NCBI RefSeq assembly: GCF_050624435.1
Contig: NC_134536.1
Span: 129,712,758-129,776,757, forward strand
Direction: 5' to 3'
Length of the DNA stretch: 64,000 nt
DNA from: Tenrec ecaudatus
Lineage: Eukaryota > Chordata > Mammalia > Afrosoricida > Tenrecidae
The notes beneath the pieces were generated by a model. That model did no database searches, had not been told where the DNA came from, and saw only the letters and a list, made by a program, of their open reading frames with translations. How positions within the stretch are numbered: the stretch's first letter is position 1; every line of letters starts with the position of its first letter. Of this stretch, positions 23,656-38,179 are shown one piece after another. The position numbers were made by a program, and so were the translations under genes.

Positions 23656-25534
23656 AATAGCCGAAACTATGGAACCTGCAGTTTCATGGGTGTGGTCGTC
23701 GTCGTTTTCTTTGAAAATTAATTTTCAGTTAAGAAAGAACGAGCTGATTAAAGCCCGGTGAGATGAGGGTGATTCACGGCACCACACTGCGCATGGGAAG
23801 ACCGGTGCGCTGGTACCTGTTGGATGACATGCCAGGCTCCTAATAACCCCGGCAGCATGCAGCTGGGCCCCAGGTCACGAAGGCAGCCCATGAGTGAGGT
23901 TGGGAAATGTCCTAATTACAGACAGGTCGTCTCCTAGCTCTGACCTTTCGGATGTCCCAAATTTCCAACTTTGGTTTGTGGCGTGTTTTTCCAGCTGCCC
24001 CTGGCATTGACCTTCGCCTTCCCTCCACGTCTGTGCCCAGGCACAGGTGGCCTTCCCAGCCTAGGGGGGTCCAAGTGATGGGTGGGACAAGTGTGAGCAA
24101 CACACACCCTGTCCTTCCTCCCACAGCATCCTCTCCAGTCTCTCCCTTTTACTCCCTATCTACATCCTTCGAAGGAAGACCCTGAGCCCAGAAGAAAGAA
24201 CATATTTGAAAACATGTATCCCAGAGCCCCAGCCCCCTGTCTCTCTCCAGGATCCTGCAGCCCAGGATGCCTGCCCCTTCAGGTAGAGACCACGGAGTGT
24301 CTGCCAAGTGCTCTTGAAGGGATGTGCCAACAACGGGGCACGCCTCTGCCCCACGACAGTCTGCACCGCTTCCCAGTTGGTGTCCCGAGTCACTGCAGCG
24401 GGCAGGACTTGGGCGAGACCAGAGGCAGGCCGGCAGGCCTCTGGTCATGAGCACTGAGTCCCACTTACATAGAGTACGGTCGGAATTAGCTAGGCTGCTG
24501 GAACAGAAAGAGAACACAAGGCTGGCTTTCAGAAACAGAGATTTATTTTCTCATGGATTGGGAAGCCAACAGTCAGTATTCAGGGCACTGCGCTGGGAGA
24601 AGGTGGTCTCTGTGGGGTCTGGGGACACCTCTGAAGGCCCTGGTTCCCGGGGTCCCCAGTGAGCTTCAGGTCTCTCCATGTGGCATCTCTCCTGGCTTCT
24701 TGGGGCCTCGTGGGCTTTCATATACCTCAAAGGGACTCACTGAAAATACACCCTACATGGAGATGGCCCCTCGGCCCAACAGAGGAACCCCATTCCCCCA
24801 AAGGCATTAGAGCCACCGGTACAGGTCCATAGATATAGGTATAGACTTAGGATTTGCAATACAGATTCAGGTGCTTCAAAAATCACGTGGAAAAATAGAA
24901 TTCAAAGATCAGGAGATCGTGCAAGTATTTTTTTAACATACTTAAAACCATTGACTTGTAAGGGGAAAAAACTTTTGATATTAAATACATTTTCTTTTTT
25001 ACAAATAATTTCTTTTTTTTAAGAGAGAAACATTTCCACAAACTTTTTGAAGTGCCTTCGTATTTGGGGCCCAGGGGACTTGTGTGTGTTGGCGGAGAGA
25101 GGGGACACAAAGGAATCCACCAGAGGAGACGTTGACACCGAGGGGTCCGCCGGAGAATAGGACAGACAGGTGGAGTCAGCGCTGCGGAAACACGCTCCCC
25201 CCACCCCACCTCCCTCTGTAACTGGAGGACTTCCCGATGTCCCAGCCCTCCTCCTCCCACTGTCTGGCCCATCGCGAACTTGAGCAGACCCTCCCTTCGG
25301 GAGAGGCTGGTGTACGCACGCGCGCACGACACAGCCAGGCGGGTAGTGGGGATTCAAGCCTGCGCTAGCCCACCCTTAGCCCCTTGGTAGGATGATGAAC
25401 TAATTGAAGGAACGCTTTTCTCCATTATTGGGTCCCCAGAAAATGGTCCCTAAAAATGTCTCCAAAGTTTGTAAAATTCTAACGCCCCAATCTACACCTA
25501 AGGAGCCCCAGGGAACAGAGAGGGTTCTGCTTTG

Positions 25535-25710
25535 CGCAGGTGAGCAGTTCGAAACCACCAGCTGTTGCTCGGGAGAACTAAGACGCTTTCCGCTCCTGCA
25601 AAGAGTTGGGGGCTCGAAACCCCAGGGGGGGCAGTTCTACTCTGTCCTATGGGGTCACTATGAGCCAGAATCAGCCGATGGCCATTGGTTTGGGGGTTCT
25701 GAGTTTACAC
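25535..25710 (+). mobile_element. AfroSINE-type SINE
   Basis: Includes gagcagttcgaaaccaccag and ctactctgtcctatggggtc; tail ends ggccattggtttggggg. Confidence 0.78.
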
Positions 25711-26365
25711 CTAAAGGAAGCTCCTCCCCACCCCCATCGCACAGCCCCCCCCCTCATGCACTCCCATACAACGCACAGAATGCGCCCCTCCCATCATCCC
25801 CTCCAGGTGACCTCACCAACTCTTCTTTCAAGGTCAAAGTCAGGGGTCACCTCTTAGGTGCCACGGCTGAGGTAGGCCCCTCACAGCCCCCTGGCCACAA
25901 CCTCTACGAGTCTATTTTGTTATAACGAGGTTTGTCTGTGTTGGTTCCGTGAGAAGTGACGTCTGTTCTTTTTTCCGCAGTCCATCAGCATCTAGCAGGG
26001 GGACAGGGCAGGTGCTCAACTTCCTGTTGAAAGGAGAAATGAGTCAACAGAACCACAGGCAAGGACCCCTGGGGTCGGGCGCCCCTGGGGCTGGAGGCCG
26101 GTGCCATTGCGGAACAGGACAGGAGCCTGGGCTGCGCCCACCAAGTCCCCAAAAGCCCAGCCGAGCTTCTGGGTCTCTACGTGCTTAGAACAGGGCACCT
26201 TCAGTGGGGAAAGCTGGTTGGGGTGGTTGCGAGGGAGACACAACCCCACCAGCCACTGGGCCCCGGCCCCTGCACTGGGCTCCCGTTGCTGCCCCTCTGA
26301 TGCCCCCCACCCGCCCCGTGCACCCCAAGGAGGCAGTAGAGTCTGTCGAGGTGCAAACAACAGCG

Positions 26366-26562
26366 TCACCAGCATACGGCCCCACCGGGAAGCAGCTGAC
26401 CCGTGGCCTCGGCCTGCGCGGCGCCAGGCTGGTCCTCGTGCTGTTCGCCGCCACTCTGGAGCCGGCGCACGATGCGCGTGAGGTCCAGGCTGCGCGTCAG
26501 GGTGTCCAAGAGCATGCGGTCCTTCTGCACGCCTTCCATGAACTCCTCCAGCGAGAGCTCGC
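26366..26562 (-). CDS. GUCA1A: GUCA1A (GCAP1), coding exon 4 with stop codon
   Basis: Encodes residues 149-213. It completes EF-hand 4 (loop DINGDGELSLEE, residues 144-155) and the helix region [28 protein letters not shown], all close to human. After RRLQ the tail differs: [19 protein letters not shown] continues into [10 protein letters not shown] before the stop. Human GCAP1 ends around EAAEAAG and is 201 residues, so this protein is 12 longer. The tail varies between mammals, and the extension could come from a lost stop codon. The acceptor on the minus strand is ggcgcag. Confidence 0.93.
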
Positions 26563-26724
26563 CTGCGCCGGGGAAAAATGGGCTCATGGGCTGGCGCCGG
26601 CCCTCTGCAGCCTAGCCCGGAGCTGGGTCCCTGCTAGGGTGCGGGACAGAACCAACAACGGAGGGTGGGGCCCGTGAGGGAGCGAGAGCCCAGTCTGGTC
26701 CCATCAACATCGAATCCAGGGCCA

Positions 26725-26900
26725 TCCGGAGATTGTAACGCATAGCGACCCTATAGGACCAAACAGGACTGCTCCACGAAATCTTTGTGGGGCCAGAGAG
26801 CCTCATTACTCCCCCAGGGTGGGGCTGGAGGATCTGATCCACTGACTTCACGGTTAGCGACCCCACACTTAACTCACTGAGCCACCAGCGCTCCTGTAAG
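26725..26900 (-). mobile_element. AfroSINE-type SINE in GUCA1A intron 3
   Basis: Includes cgcatagcgaccctatagga and head cactgagccaccagcgctcc. Confidence 0.72.
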
Positions 26901-26924
26901 CCTTTTCCCAGTTTAAATACTCAA

Positions 26925-27110
26925 ACTCACTGCCGTCGAGTGGATTCTGACTCACAGTCACCCATCTATAGGACAAGGCAGAACCGCCCCGGGGGATTTC
27001 TGAGGTGGATTCTCAGGAGTTGATAGCCTCCTATTTCCCCCTCAGATCTGCTGGTGGTTTCAAACTGCTGACCTTGCAACCCAATGAGTTATCCACTATG
27101 CCTTGCCTTG
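26925..27110 (-). mobile_element. AfroSINE-type SINE in GUCA1A intron 3
   Basis: Tail cactgccgtcgagtggattc, ggtttcaaactgctgacctt. Same-strand neighbour of the previous copy; the two fill over half of this short intron. Confidence 0.75.
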
Positions 27111-27249
27111 GGGTCCCTAGAAGCCAACTTTGTGGTGGGGCAGAGACAAATGGACACCTGATACACAGAGGCACTTGTGTGGCCTCCTCCCCTCCCGCCC
27201 TGGTGCCCCGCCCCGAGGTGCGCCCTAGTACCCGACTTGGGGCGCTCAC

Positions 27250-28092
<843 letters not shown>

Positions 28093-28679
28093 ATATAAAT
28101 CTTTTAAAACTCTTACAACGCTGTCCAGTTTTGTGTACCTTTTTGGTTATACTTATTTAAGTATTAACTGTATAAAAAATAAATTCCCTTTCTGTATATA
28201 TATATTTTTATATTTAAATGGTCATTAGGGCAGAGAATCAGTGGTAAAATTGTTGGAATCCCCCCACTGGATGCTGCCCTCTCCTGAGGGGGCCGGAGGG
28301 GCGGAGAAGGACATTGGTGTGAGTCCCTCCCCACCAGTCAGAGCTGAGGGATCAAAGGCTTCATGAGTGTCTCAGGTGCCCGCACATTACCCGGAACTTG
28401 AATGTGCTCGGTACGAGCTAACTAACCAGGCTCTCAAGTCAATGGGATTGCCAATACTACCAGGGGGCTCCACACAGCTCTTAGAGAAATGCCATTATCT
28501 TTTCATTCCATGTCCCCCACTCACGTATGGAAGCCCCCCATATCACTGTGATCAAGGGGTCCCGGGTGCCCATGCTCTGCAGCCACTTCTGCACAGGACA
28601 GAGTGGGCTCTGCAGGGACCTGAGTCCTGGGGGGCTGACGAGCGGGTAGGGGGCACAGTGTAATCTTAGAGCAAGGCCA

Positions 28680-28865
28680 AAGCCGCCCGGTCGTTTTCAA
28701 CCCTTCGGAGACAGAGTGGAACTGCCCCGCCCTGGCGTCCCCTTGGCGGTAATCCCATGGGGCAGAGAGCCACAGCTTTGTGTTCGGTGGCCGAGCAGAG
28801 TTTGAACTGCTCAACCTCCGTTAGTGGCCACGCCCTTCAACCACTGGGTCACCAGGGCTCCCTGC
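28680..28865 (-). mobile_element. AfroSINE-type SINE
   Basis: Includes agtttgaactgctcaacctc, head gggtcaccagggctccc. First of two same-strand copies. Confidence 0.7.
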
Positions 28866-28884
28866 TGGGGGGGTGGGGGGGCAC

Positions 28885-29045
28885 CAAAAACCCAGAACCA
28901 AATTCACCGCCATTGAGTCTGACGCACAGCATCCCTATATGGGAGTAGAAAGCTTCACCTCTCTCCTGACACGCAGCTGGTGGTTTTGAACTGCTGGCCT
29001 TGTGGTTAGCGGCCCAATAGGTAATGCACGACACCACCAAAGCTT
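28885..29045 (-). mobile_element. AfroSINE-type SINE
   Basis: Tail caccgccattgagtctgacg, body tatgggagtagaaagcttca, ggttttgaactgctggcctt. Confidence 0.75.
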
Positions 29046-29304
29046 CCTTTCTGGTGGGGCCAGGGCCCCCTAACTGTTCCCTGGGCCACTATTCTTCCCC
29101 AGCCCTGCAGCTCTGCCCATGGGGCCAGCGTGAGGCTGGGAGAGAGGAGCCTTGACCTGCAGAGGCTGAGCCAGTGAGGAGAGAAGGCAGACGTGGCGTT
29201 GGAGTCCAGAAGATTCGTTTGTCTGAGACACTCGTTAACAGGCAGTGCCCCGAGGTGACACGGCCAGTTTGTGATAGAAGGAGCTTCTTATCCCTGAAAG
29301 TAAG

Positions 29305-29495
29305 GTGCCTGGTGGCACTGTGGGTTAGCTTTGGGCTGCATCTAAATGCCAGGTTAGCAGTTCAAATCCACCAGTCCCTCTGCAGGGAAGAGATGAGGCT
29401 GTCTGCTCCAGGAAAGATGTACAGACTCAGAAAACCCTAGCTGGGTCACTGTGAGTCAGAATTGACTCCATGGTGGTGGGGAGGAGGAGGGCGAC
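29305..29495 (+). mobile_element. AfroSINE-type SINE
   Basis: Head ggtgcctggtggcactgtgg, ggttagcagttcaaatccac, tail gtgagtcagaattgactcca. Confidence 0.8.
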
Positions 29496-30184
29496 TGGAA
29501 GCAGATGTTGGGCAGCAGGGCCTTTGAGAACTCAAAGCCAGACTCTGATTTTGTGACCGCAACCCACAGCGGGCATCTGCATGGTGCTGTCCCAAGTCCA
29601 AGGGCTTGGCTTTCATGCACACACTAGCCCATGTCTCCTTGCCCAGCCCACCTCCTGAGGCTGTTGGCAAAATGGGCCCAGACACAGCCCTGCTTGGATA
29701 AGCAAGGAAATGCCTGAGGGGACTCTGGGGCGGGGGACACAGGCATGAAGATACTGGTGACACAGTGGTTAAAGCACCCGGCATGAAGTATAAAAAGGTA
29801 TATCAAAAGGGAGTTTATTATTTCACACAGTTAATACCTAAATAAGAACTACAAAAGAGGTACGCAAACTAGATTATAAGAAAGAGTTTCAATATTAATG
29901 GAGAACTGTTCAATACCATCTGATGAGAAATACTGAAAGCGTGATTTAAGCCATGTCCATGTTACTTCTTGATTGGCATGCTCCCTTGCAATACCCTCCG
30001 CGTTGATCCGAGCGCCGCAGGTTCTGAGATTTTTCCTGAACCGTCTTTGTACTGTGGGAGCAGGATCCCAGCCCGTTAGAGGTGGACCCATTAGCCGGTA
30101 GTCACCGTGTATTAGAAACAGGTGACTTCTCTGAGAGTATTTATGTTCTTGGAAAAACTCCCTTCCACTTCTGCTGACAAAATG

Positions 30185-30372
30185 TTTAGCACTCGGGGAG
30201 GGAGGGGAAAAAAAAAAGAGGACTTGATGCAAAGGGCTTAAGTGGAGAGCAAATGCTTTGAGAATGATTGGGGCAGGGAATATATGGATGTGCTTAATAC
30301 AATTGATGTATGTATATGTATGGATTGTGATAAGAGTTGTATGAGTCCTAATAAAATGTAAAAAAATAAAAT
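30185..30372 (+). mobile_element. LINE 3' tail, short copy
   Basis: Starts at ggggagggaggggaaaa and ends gagtcctaataaaatgtaaa with an A-rich tail. It uses the tgatgcaaagggcttaagtg variant also seen at 53456-54083. A hAT transposase fragment follows directly. Confidence 0.72.
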
Positions 30373-30552
30373 AATGCACTAAAAATTGTGGTATACGTGA
30401 TGTCCTTACCAGGAACTAATGCTGCGACTGAACACATTTTTCTTACGGTAAATAAAGTGTGGACATCAGAAAATTCACAATTAAGTGTTGAGACTGTGAA
30501 AGACATTTTATGTGTGAAATACAATTTAACAAATTATGTGAAATTTTCATGA
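30373..30552 (+). pseudogene. hAT transposase C-terminal fragment
   Basis: An open frame with no start Met of its own, ending at a TGA at 30550-30552. It reads NNALKIVVYV, then MSLPGTNAATEHIFLTVNKV, then WTSENSQLSVETVKDILCVK and YNLTNYVKFS. The pattern LPGTNAxxExxF ... NKVW ... LSVETVKxxLxVKxNx is the C-terminal dimerisation domain of hAT transposases (Buster/Charlie-like). Only this domain is present; the catalytic core is not visible. The piece is cut off by the LINE tail on its left. I see no terminal inverted repeat. Confidence 0.72.
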
Positions 30553-31389
30553 CCTTTTAAATGACAGCAATCTACTAAAAAAATTCACTCAAATGAGAAA
30601 TATGCCAAAGAATAAAATAATACTATACATAGTTTTTAATGTAAAAAAAATGTTTAGCACTTTGAAGACCTTCAAGAACTGCATGATTCACTCCGTCTCT
30701 TGGATCTCAGGCAACACAAAGGCCCTCAAGTGCTGGTGGAGGGTGGAGGGCAGTGGGAGGGTGGGCTCCCTGGAGACCAGGTGGAGTCCAAACACAGGCT
30801 GATTGACCATCAATGGGAAGAAAGGGAGCAGGTTTGGGACCACGCAGACGGTACTTAGATGAGACCCGAGCACGACAAGCTGCACGTGGGTCACTCAGAA
30901 GACAGACCAGCCAACCCACGGAAACCCCAAACTCCGCGTCACCGAGTTGATTCTAACTCGGGGAACCAGATGCGGGTTTAGGGGCTGCCCTCCCTGGAGC
31001 TTCTAGAGATGCGGGATTTCCCTGGCAAGGAGCAGACATGATGTTCCCGTGTGTTTGGAGGGAAGGTGGCATTTCCACCGTTCACTTCTTCCCCTCCTAG
31101 GGAGAGGGGGCGCCGCGTTTCTGGGCTCCGTCTAGCACGGTGACTCCACCCTCCTGGTCTCCTTCAGGAAGGCCTCCCAGAGCCAGGAGGCTGCTGCCCT
31201 TGAGGCTGGAGCTCACAGTCCATAATCCGCTTTGGCCCCTGCGCCTTAACTAGCCCTCGAGTGTATTAGTGAGTCTTAAACGGCCATTGCGCGTACTGGA
31301 CAGGTTGTGAACCCGCTGTCCTGAGGTACTCTAAATCTTCATCAGACGGTAGCCAGGTGAATCGTTCTTCAGGGTTCCAGCAGTGGGGG

Positions 31390-31545
31390 GGGGGGGGGGG
31401 ACAGCAGAGAGCCAATAGTCATGGGTACAGGAAGGAAGAGCATGTCCCACAGTGGATTCTGGCCATGCTTGTACAGCTCTTAAGTATAGCTCAACCACTG
31501 AACTAAATGTCAATAAAACTGTTAAAATAAAAATAAACCACTGCA
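31390..31545 (+). mobile_element. L1-type 3' end fragment
   Basis: Holds ctcaaccactgaactaaatg followed by gttaaaataaaaataaac, as in L1MA/B-like 3' ends. Preceded by a G run. Confidence 0.4.
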
Positions 31546-31714
31546 CAAGCAAAACCCTCCTGACCTGGGACCAGCCCCGAGCTTACATAACAGACAGGCT
31601 CCCCAAAGAAAGACTCGTCTCACTGAGACCCAGGCTCCTCTGAAAAATGATCTGTAGGCGACCCCACGGCCAGCCATGGCTTGAACACAAAGATGAGCGT
31701 GTAAGGCACGTATG

Positions 31715-31885
31715 GCCATGGCCGTGCAGTGATTCTGACTCACAGCGACCCTACAGAACTGGAGAACAGCAGGAGAAAGCCTCGTCTTTCTCCCTGGGAG
31801 CGGCTGGTAGTTTCAAACTGCTGACCTTGTGGTTAGCTGCCCGACTCGTGGCTAGTAGCCCACTACGCCACCAGGGCCCTCAGAA
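31715..31885 (-). mobile_element. AfroSINE-type SINE
   Basis: Tail gattctgactcacagcgacc, gtttcaaactgctgaccttg, head acgccaccagggccct. Confidence 0.8.
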
Positions 31886-32204
31886 TCATCTAGACCAGCG
31901 AACATCACACCCCTCACCCAAGAGAAGCCGTTCCAGCCATCAGGTTAGGGGTGAGTTAATGAAACGCCTGATCAGGACGCCCCGAGAATGATGTCATAAA
32001 TACCCAAATGGCCCCTGGCAGAAGAAAAGGGGTCCTTCCTCCCCCTGCTGTAAGGGACACTAGATGAATGGAAACAGAACAACCGGAAGAAGAGGGCTCA
32101 CACACTGTGAGGAACAGCGCCAGTGTCCCTGGACAAACTGCAGAAGTTGTGGCACGGGAAACGCCACTGCTGTATAGACCGTCCTGGGAAACACAGCAGC
32201 ATCT

Positions 32205-32405
32205 CGCCTACACAGACAGACGCACTGCCGTCCACTCATAGGCACCCTGCAGGGCAGCGTAGAACTGCCCCATGGCTTCTGACACTGTAACTCTTTACGG
32301 GATTAGAAAGCCTCGTCTTTCTCCCAAGAAGTGGCTGGTGATCTCAAACTGCTGGCCTTGCAATGAACAGCCCCATGTGTAGCCATTACACCAGCAGGAC
32401 TCCAC
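32205..32405 (-). mobile_element. AfroSINE-type SINE
   Basis: Tail ccgtccactcataggcaccc, body gattagaaagcctcgtcttt, atctcaaactgctggccttg, head tacaccagcaggactcc. Confidence 0.8.
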
Positions 32406-32689
32406 TCATTTACTGCCCGGAGCCCAGCTTTCCCTCATGGCCTAATGGTGCATTGCGCCAATGCTTGGGCAGTGAGGGGGGCTGCCCGGCTGCGGTGGGC
32501 ACAGGGTAGTGCTTCGCTCGCCCATCCTCACCCTTTCCCACCACTATGACTTCTCACTGGACCTCTCTGAACATTTGCTGTGGCCGACCAGAACCCCCTG
32601 GGGTCTGTTTTGCTGTGTCTATTGATAATAGATTAAATCATCAATCAATCGACGGCCACCACAGAAGCAAAAGAAGAGCCCGGGGAGCC

Positions 32690-32880
32690 CACGGAGCCCT
32701 GAGGGCCCATCAGGGTGGGCGGCTGACCACAAGGGGGGAGGTTTGAACCCGCCCACGGCTCCCGCGGGAAGAAGCTGTGTCCGGTGGCTCCCGTGGAGTG
32801 GACAGCCTTCCACTCTGTCCCCTTGTGATTCTGTGAGTTGGAATGCACTCCGTGGCAGTGTGCTGGCTGGTTTTATGAGA
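32690..32880 (+). mobile_element. AfroSINE-type SINE, diverged
   Basis: Head ggagccctgagggcccatca, ggcggctgaccacaaggg, tail tgagttggaatgcactccgt. Confidence 0.65.
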
Positions 32881-33469
32881 CCCCGGGGTACCTGACTGAC
32901 ACACAAAGCAAAGACAGACCCACTGACGTCTGACCGGATGCTCCAACACCCGTGGTCAATGGAGCAAGTGAGCTGAGGCTGAGAGGGGAGCAAAGGGTTC
33001 AAGGTCACCGAGCTGGTAAAAGCCAGGGGCCCCGGTCCACAGCTCCTCATCGCCCAGGCAGCGTCACCTCTTCCTTATCCAGAGTCCTCGCTAAGGAGTG
33101 CAGCCGTCCCTGGGGGAGATAGACGCGGTTGGATCCCCCTGCACACTTTAGACCGAGTGGGGACGAGACGAAGGTGAGGCACTGAGCATCTTGGAGCTGG
33201 AGCGGCCTGGGTTCCCCAGTGTCCCCAGGTCCAGAGTCTACGAACAGCATGGGTGACCTGCGTAAGATGCGCCTCTTCACCAGGTGGGCCAGGGGGCCGA
33301 AATCTCACCACCCTGCTTTCTGCCCACCTCCTTGGGCAATATGCGAGTTCTAAAGCCCGTTCAGCGCCCCTCACACAGAGGCCTGTCAAGACTCCCCTGT
33401 GGACGCCCGCTTGCTGGGGAGTAAACAGAGATGCCTCGGGGAGATGCAGAGGAACCCCTACGCTAATTT

Positions 33470-33605
33470 AGGAGGCCTGTGCCTTCCCTGGGAGAAAGAC
33501 GGGGGGCTTCTACTGCGCCTCCAGTTCTACCCCGCCCAATGCAGTTGCTGTGAGTCGGCGTCCACTCGACGGCAGTGAGTTTGGTTGGTTTTGCTTTTTC
33601 CTGCC
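33470..33605 (+). mobile_element. AfroSINE-type SINE, 5' truncated
   Basis: Tail tgagtcggcgtccactcgac, ending gtgagtttggttggtttt. Confidence 0.72.
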
Positions 33606-34139
33606 TTCCCGTGGAATCCCCGGACAGTGTGAACCGCTAGCTCAGCCACCTGCTAACTGAAAGGTCAGGCCTCCAAATCCACGCAAAGGTAGCGCGAAAG
33701 AAAGGCCCGCCAACCTACGTGCATACGTCTGAAACACCTGCCATTGAAAGCCCATGGAGCACAGCTCTACTCTGACAAATCGGGCGAAGTCGAGGGAAGG
33801 GCCACGGGTTCCCCTGGAAAAGGGGACTTAGTAGGGCTGGAGGGGGGGACACCGGGGCACTGCCCCATGGTGGGCAGCTCAAATGGACGGACAGACGGAC
33901 CGTCTGCTCTGTAAAGATGAGCCATCTCAAGCCCTCTATCCAGGGACTCTGAGCTGTAAGCTACTGGACAGCAGTGGGTTTGATTGGTTTTGGGGTTCCC
34001 CTAGGTCGGGGCAGGGGTGAGGTCGGGTTTGTTTGTCTCTTCGGGGCCCGGTCCACAGTAGGCGCTCAGCGAACACCGGTGGTGGTGGCGATGTGAGGTG
34101 CTGCTGAGCCCACGGGAACTCAGATCAACCTCCTGGGAG

Positions 34140-34318
34140 AGATTCTCACGGAGACCCCGTAGGACAAGGTGGAATTGCCCCTGTGAGTTTGGGAGACTGT
34201 GACCCTTGGTGAGAGTAGAGAGCCTCATCTTTCTCCCTCAGACCGGCTGCTGATTTCGAACTGCTGACCCTGCGATTAGCAGCCCAACACGGAACCCACC
34301 ATGCCACCAGGGCTCCTC
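34140..34318 (-). mobile_element. AfroSINE-type SINE near GUCA1A exon 1
   Basis: Body gtagagagcctcatctttct, tttcgaactgctgaccctgc, head catgccaccagggctcc. In intron 1, same strand as GUCA1A, 200 bases from the exon 1 donor. Confidence 0.8.
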
Positions 34319-34319
34319 A

Positions 34320-36689
<2,370 letters not shown>

Positions 36690-37213
36690 TGAAATGTCGG
36701 GAGGAGGGAGGTTCAGGATAACTCAGTCTGTAATCTGGTGTCAATTTGCGGAGGGTTGGAGTCTAGCCTGTCAATCAGGTCGCAGCTTCATGACCTCATT
36801 TGGAGGCATGGCAGATATAAGTAGCTCCCTGGAGGCGGGACACACACTCACTCCCTGCGATACATTCCTGACCAGTAGCCACGTGGAACTCCGCTGATGC
36901 AGCCGGAGCCCTGAAGCTGGAGGAGCCACGTGGAGACTCTCGCCAGCGCCGAGATGCTTACAACGCCACTGGATCCACAAGACTTTCCACCCACTGGCCT
37001 GTGATCTTGCTGCATTTGGCATCATTGCATGTGTTGCATGAAGAGGAATGTATAGACTGGTATCAGACATATGGGCTAATATTGGACTTACGGACTTGAT
37101 CTGGACTGGGCTGGGATGTTTTCTTAATACACAATTACCCTTTGATATAAAGTTCTCTGACACACATGTGAGTGTCTCTGGATTTGCTTCTCTGGTCTGC
37201 CCAAATTAACCCG
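36690..37213 (+). mobile_element. Solo LTR-like fossil, copy 1 of 3
   Basis: About 520 bases, shared with 41182-41767 and 59680-60195. Shared landmarks include agcatcattgcatgtgtt-type and atatgggctaat. Layout (TG-like start, CA-like end, A/T-rich poly(A)-like zone near the 3' end) suggests an ERVL/MaLR-type LTR. No internal genes beside it. Old, moderately diverged. Confidence 0.5.
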
Positions 37214-37399
37214 GACAGGGAATGTGCCAGGAAGAGAAAGGTCCAGGAGGGCTGGCTCCGTCTCAGGAAACTGATGATGCCGGTGAAGATCATGGCAGAG
37301 CTTCAGGCCCTCCAGCCAAGAGCATCTGACCACGTCCCCAAAAGGACGCAGGAAGAAGAGTGGGGACGCAGAAGAGAAAGATCTGGAGACGGAGGAGGA

Positions 37400-37735
37400 G
37401 GACCGAGCTACGGGATAAACCCAGCTCCAAACTGCTGCCAAGTCCATGCTGACCCCTGGGGAACCTACCGGGCAGTACTTCCCCTCTGACCCATGGGGAT
37501 GCTAAGGGAAGGTAGAACTGCCCCTCTGACCCTTGGGGGCCCTACAGGGCAGGTAGAACTCTCCGTCTGACCCATGGGGATGCTACAGGGTGGGGAAGAA
37601 CTGGCCCACTGACCCGTGGGGGCTCTACAGGGCAGGCAGAACTGCCCCCATGGGTTCCTCAGCCTCTCTTCCCAAGCAGAAAGCCTTGTCTTCCTCCCAG
37701 GGGCAGACTGCTAGACGCAGAAACTGGTGGAATAG
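37400..37735 (-). mobile_element. AfroSINE-type SINE with expanded tail half
   Basis: Unique body (caagcagaaagccttgtctt) at 37650-37735 plus the five-unit expansion described at 37449. Confidence 0.65.
37449..37649. repeat. Minisatellite grown from a SINE body
   Basis: Five tandem units of about 40 bases, each beginning ctgaccc(a/c/t/g)tgggg and running through ctacagggcaggtagaact. The unit is the tail half of a minus-strand tRNA-type SINE whose remaining part follows to about 37735. Confidence 0.75.
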
Positions 37736-38179
37736 ATTTGTTTGTCAAAGCTATTGCTTGGGTGCTTCAGTTGCAGTGCCACTAGGGGACCAAGACAGGG
37801 GCCACAGGGGCTGCCCAAGGTCCCAAGGGGTGGGACATGGTCATAGAGCCCAGAGGTGGTACAAGTAGGTGTCAGAAGACTGCTCTGTGTTTGGGGAAAC
37901 CACTCTTGGCCTCATGTCCCTGTTTCTACTTAGGGACAGGAGCATGTCCTCTGCCTCTGAGTGGCCTGATCTGTCTCCTGCTTATTTCCCACCCCTGACC
38001 CTGCCCTCTCCAGTCTACACCCCACTCCACCCTCTGCTTGACCAGAAGGGATGGCGACTGGAAGGTGTAAACTCGGGCTTCGTCCATGGCCCCTGAGGGA
38101 TTGGGCAGTCATCCCACTGAGTCCCCTCCCTCTTGTACTTCACTGGTACCTCACTCTGATAAAAGCCTCTCTGAGCCCA

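Larger units (their letters stand above)
22379..26365. other. Gap between the convergent GUCA1B and GUCA1A 3' ends
   Basis: Holds a LINE tail (23385), a SINE (25535), an A/T-rich stretch near 24830-25020 and otherwise no recognised feature. I could not place a confident poly(A) signal for either gene. Confidence 0.5.

Noticed and set aside
24480-24700. Segment with agaaacagagatttattttc resembling a mammalian interspersed repeat end
   Set aside because: Too little extended match to assign a family; the TTTATT it contains is too far (about 1.8 kb) from the GUCA1A stop to call as its poly(A) signal.
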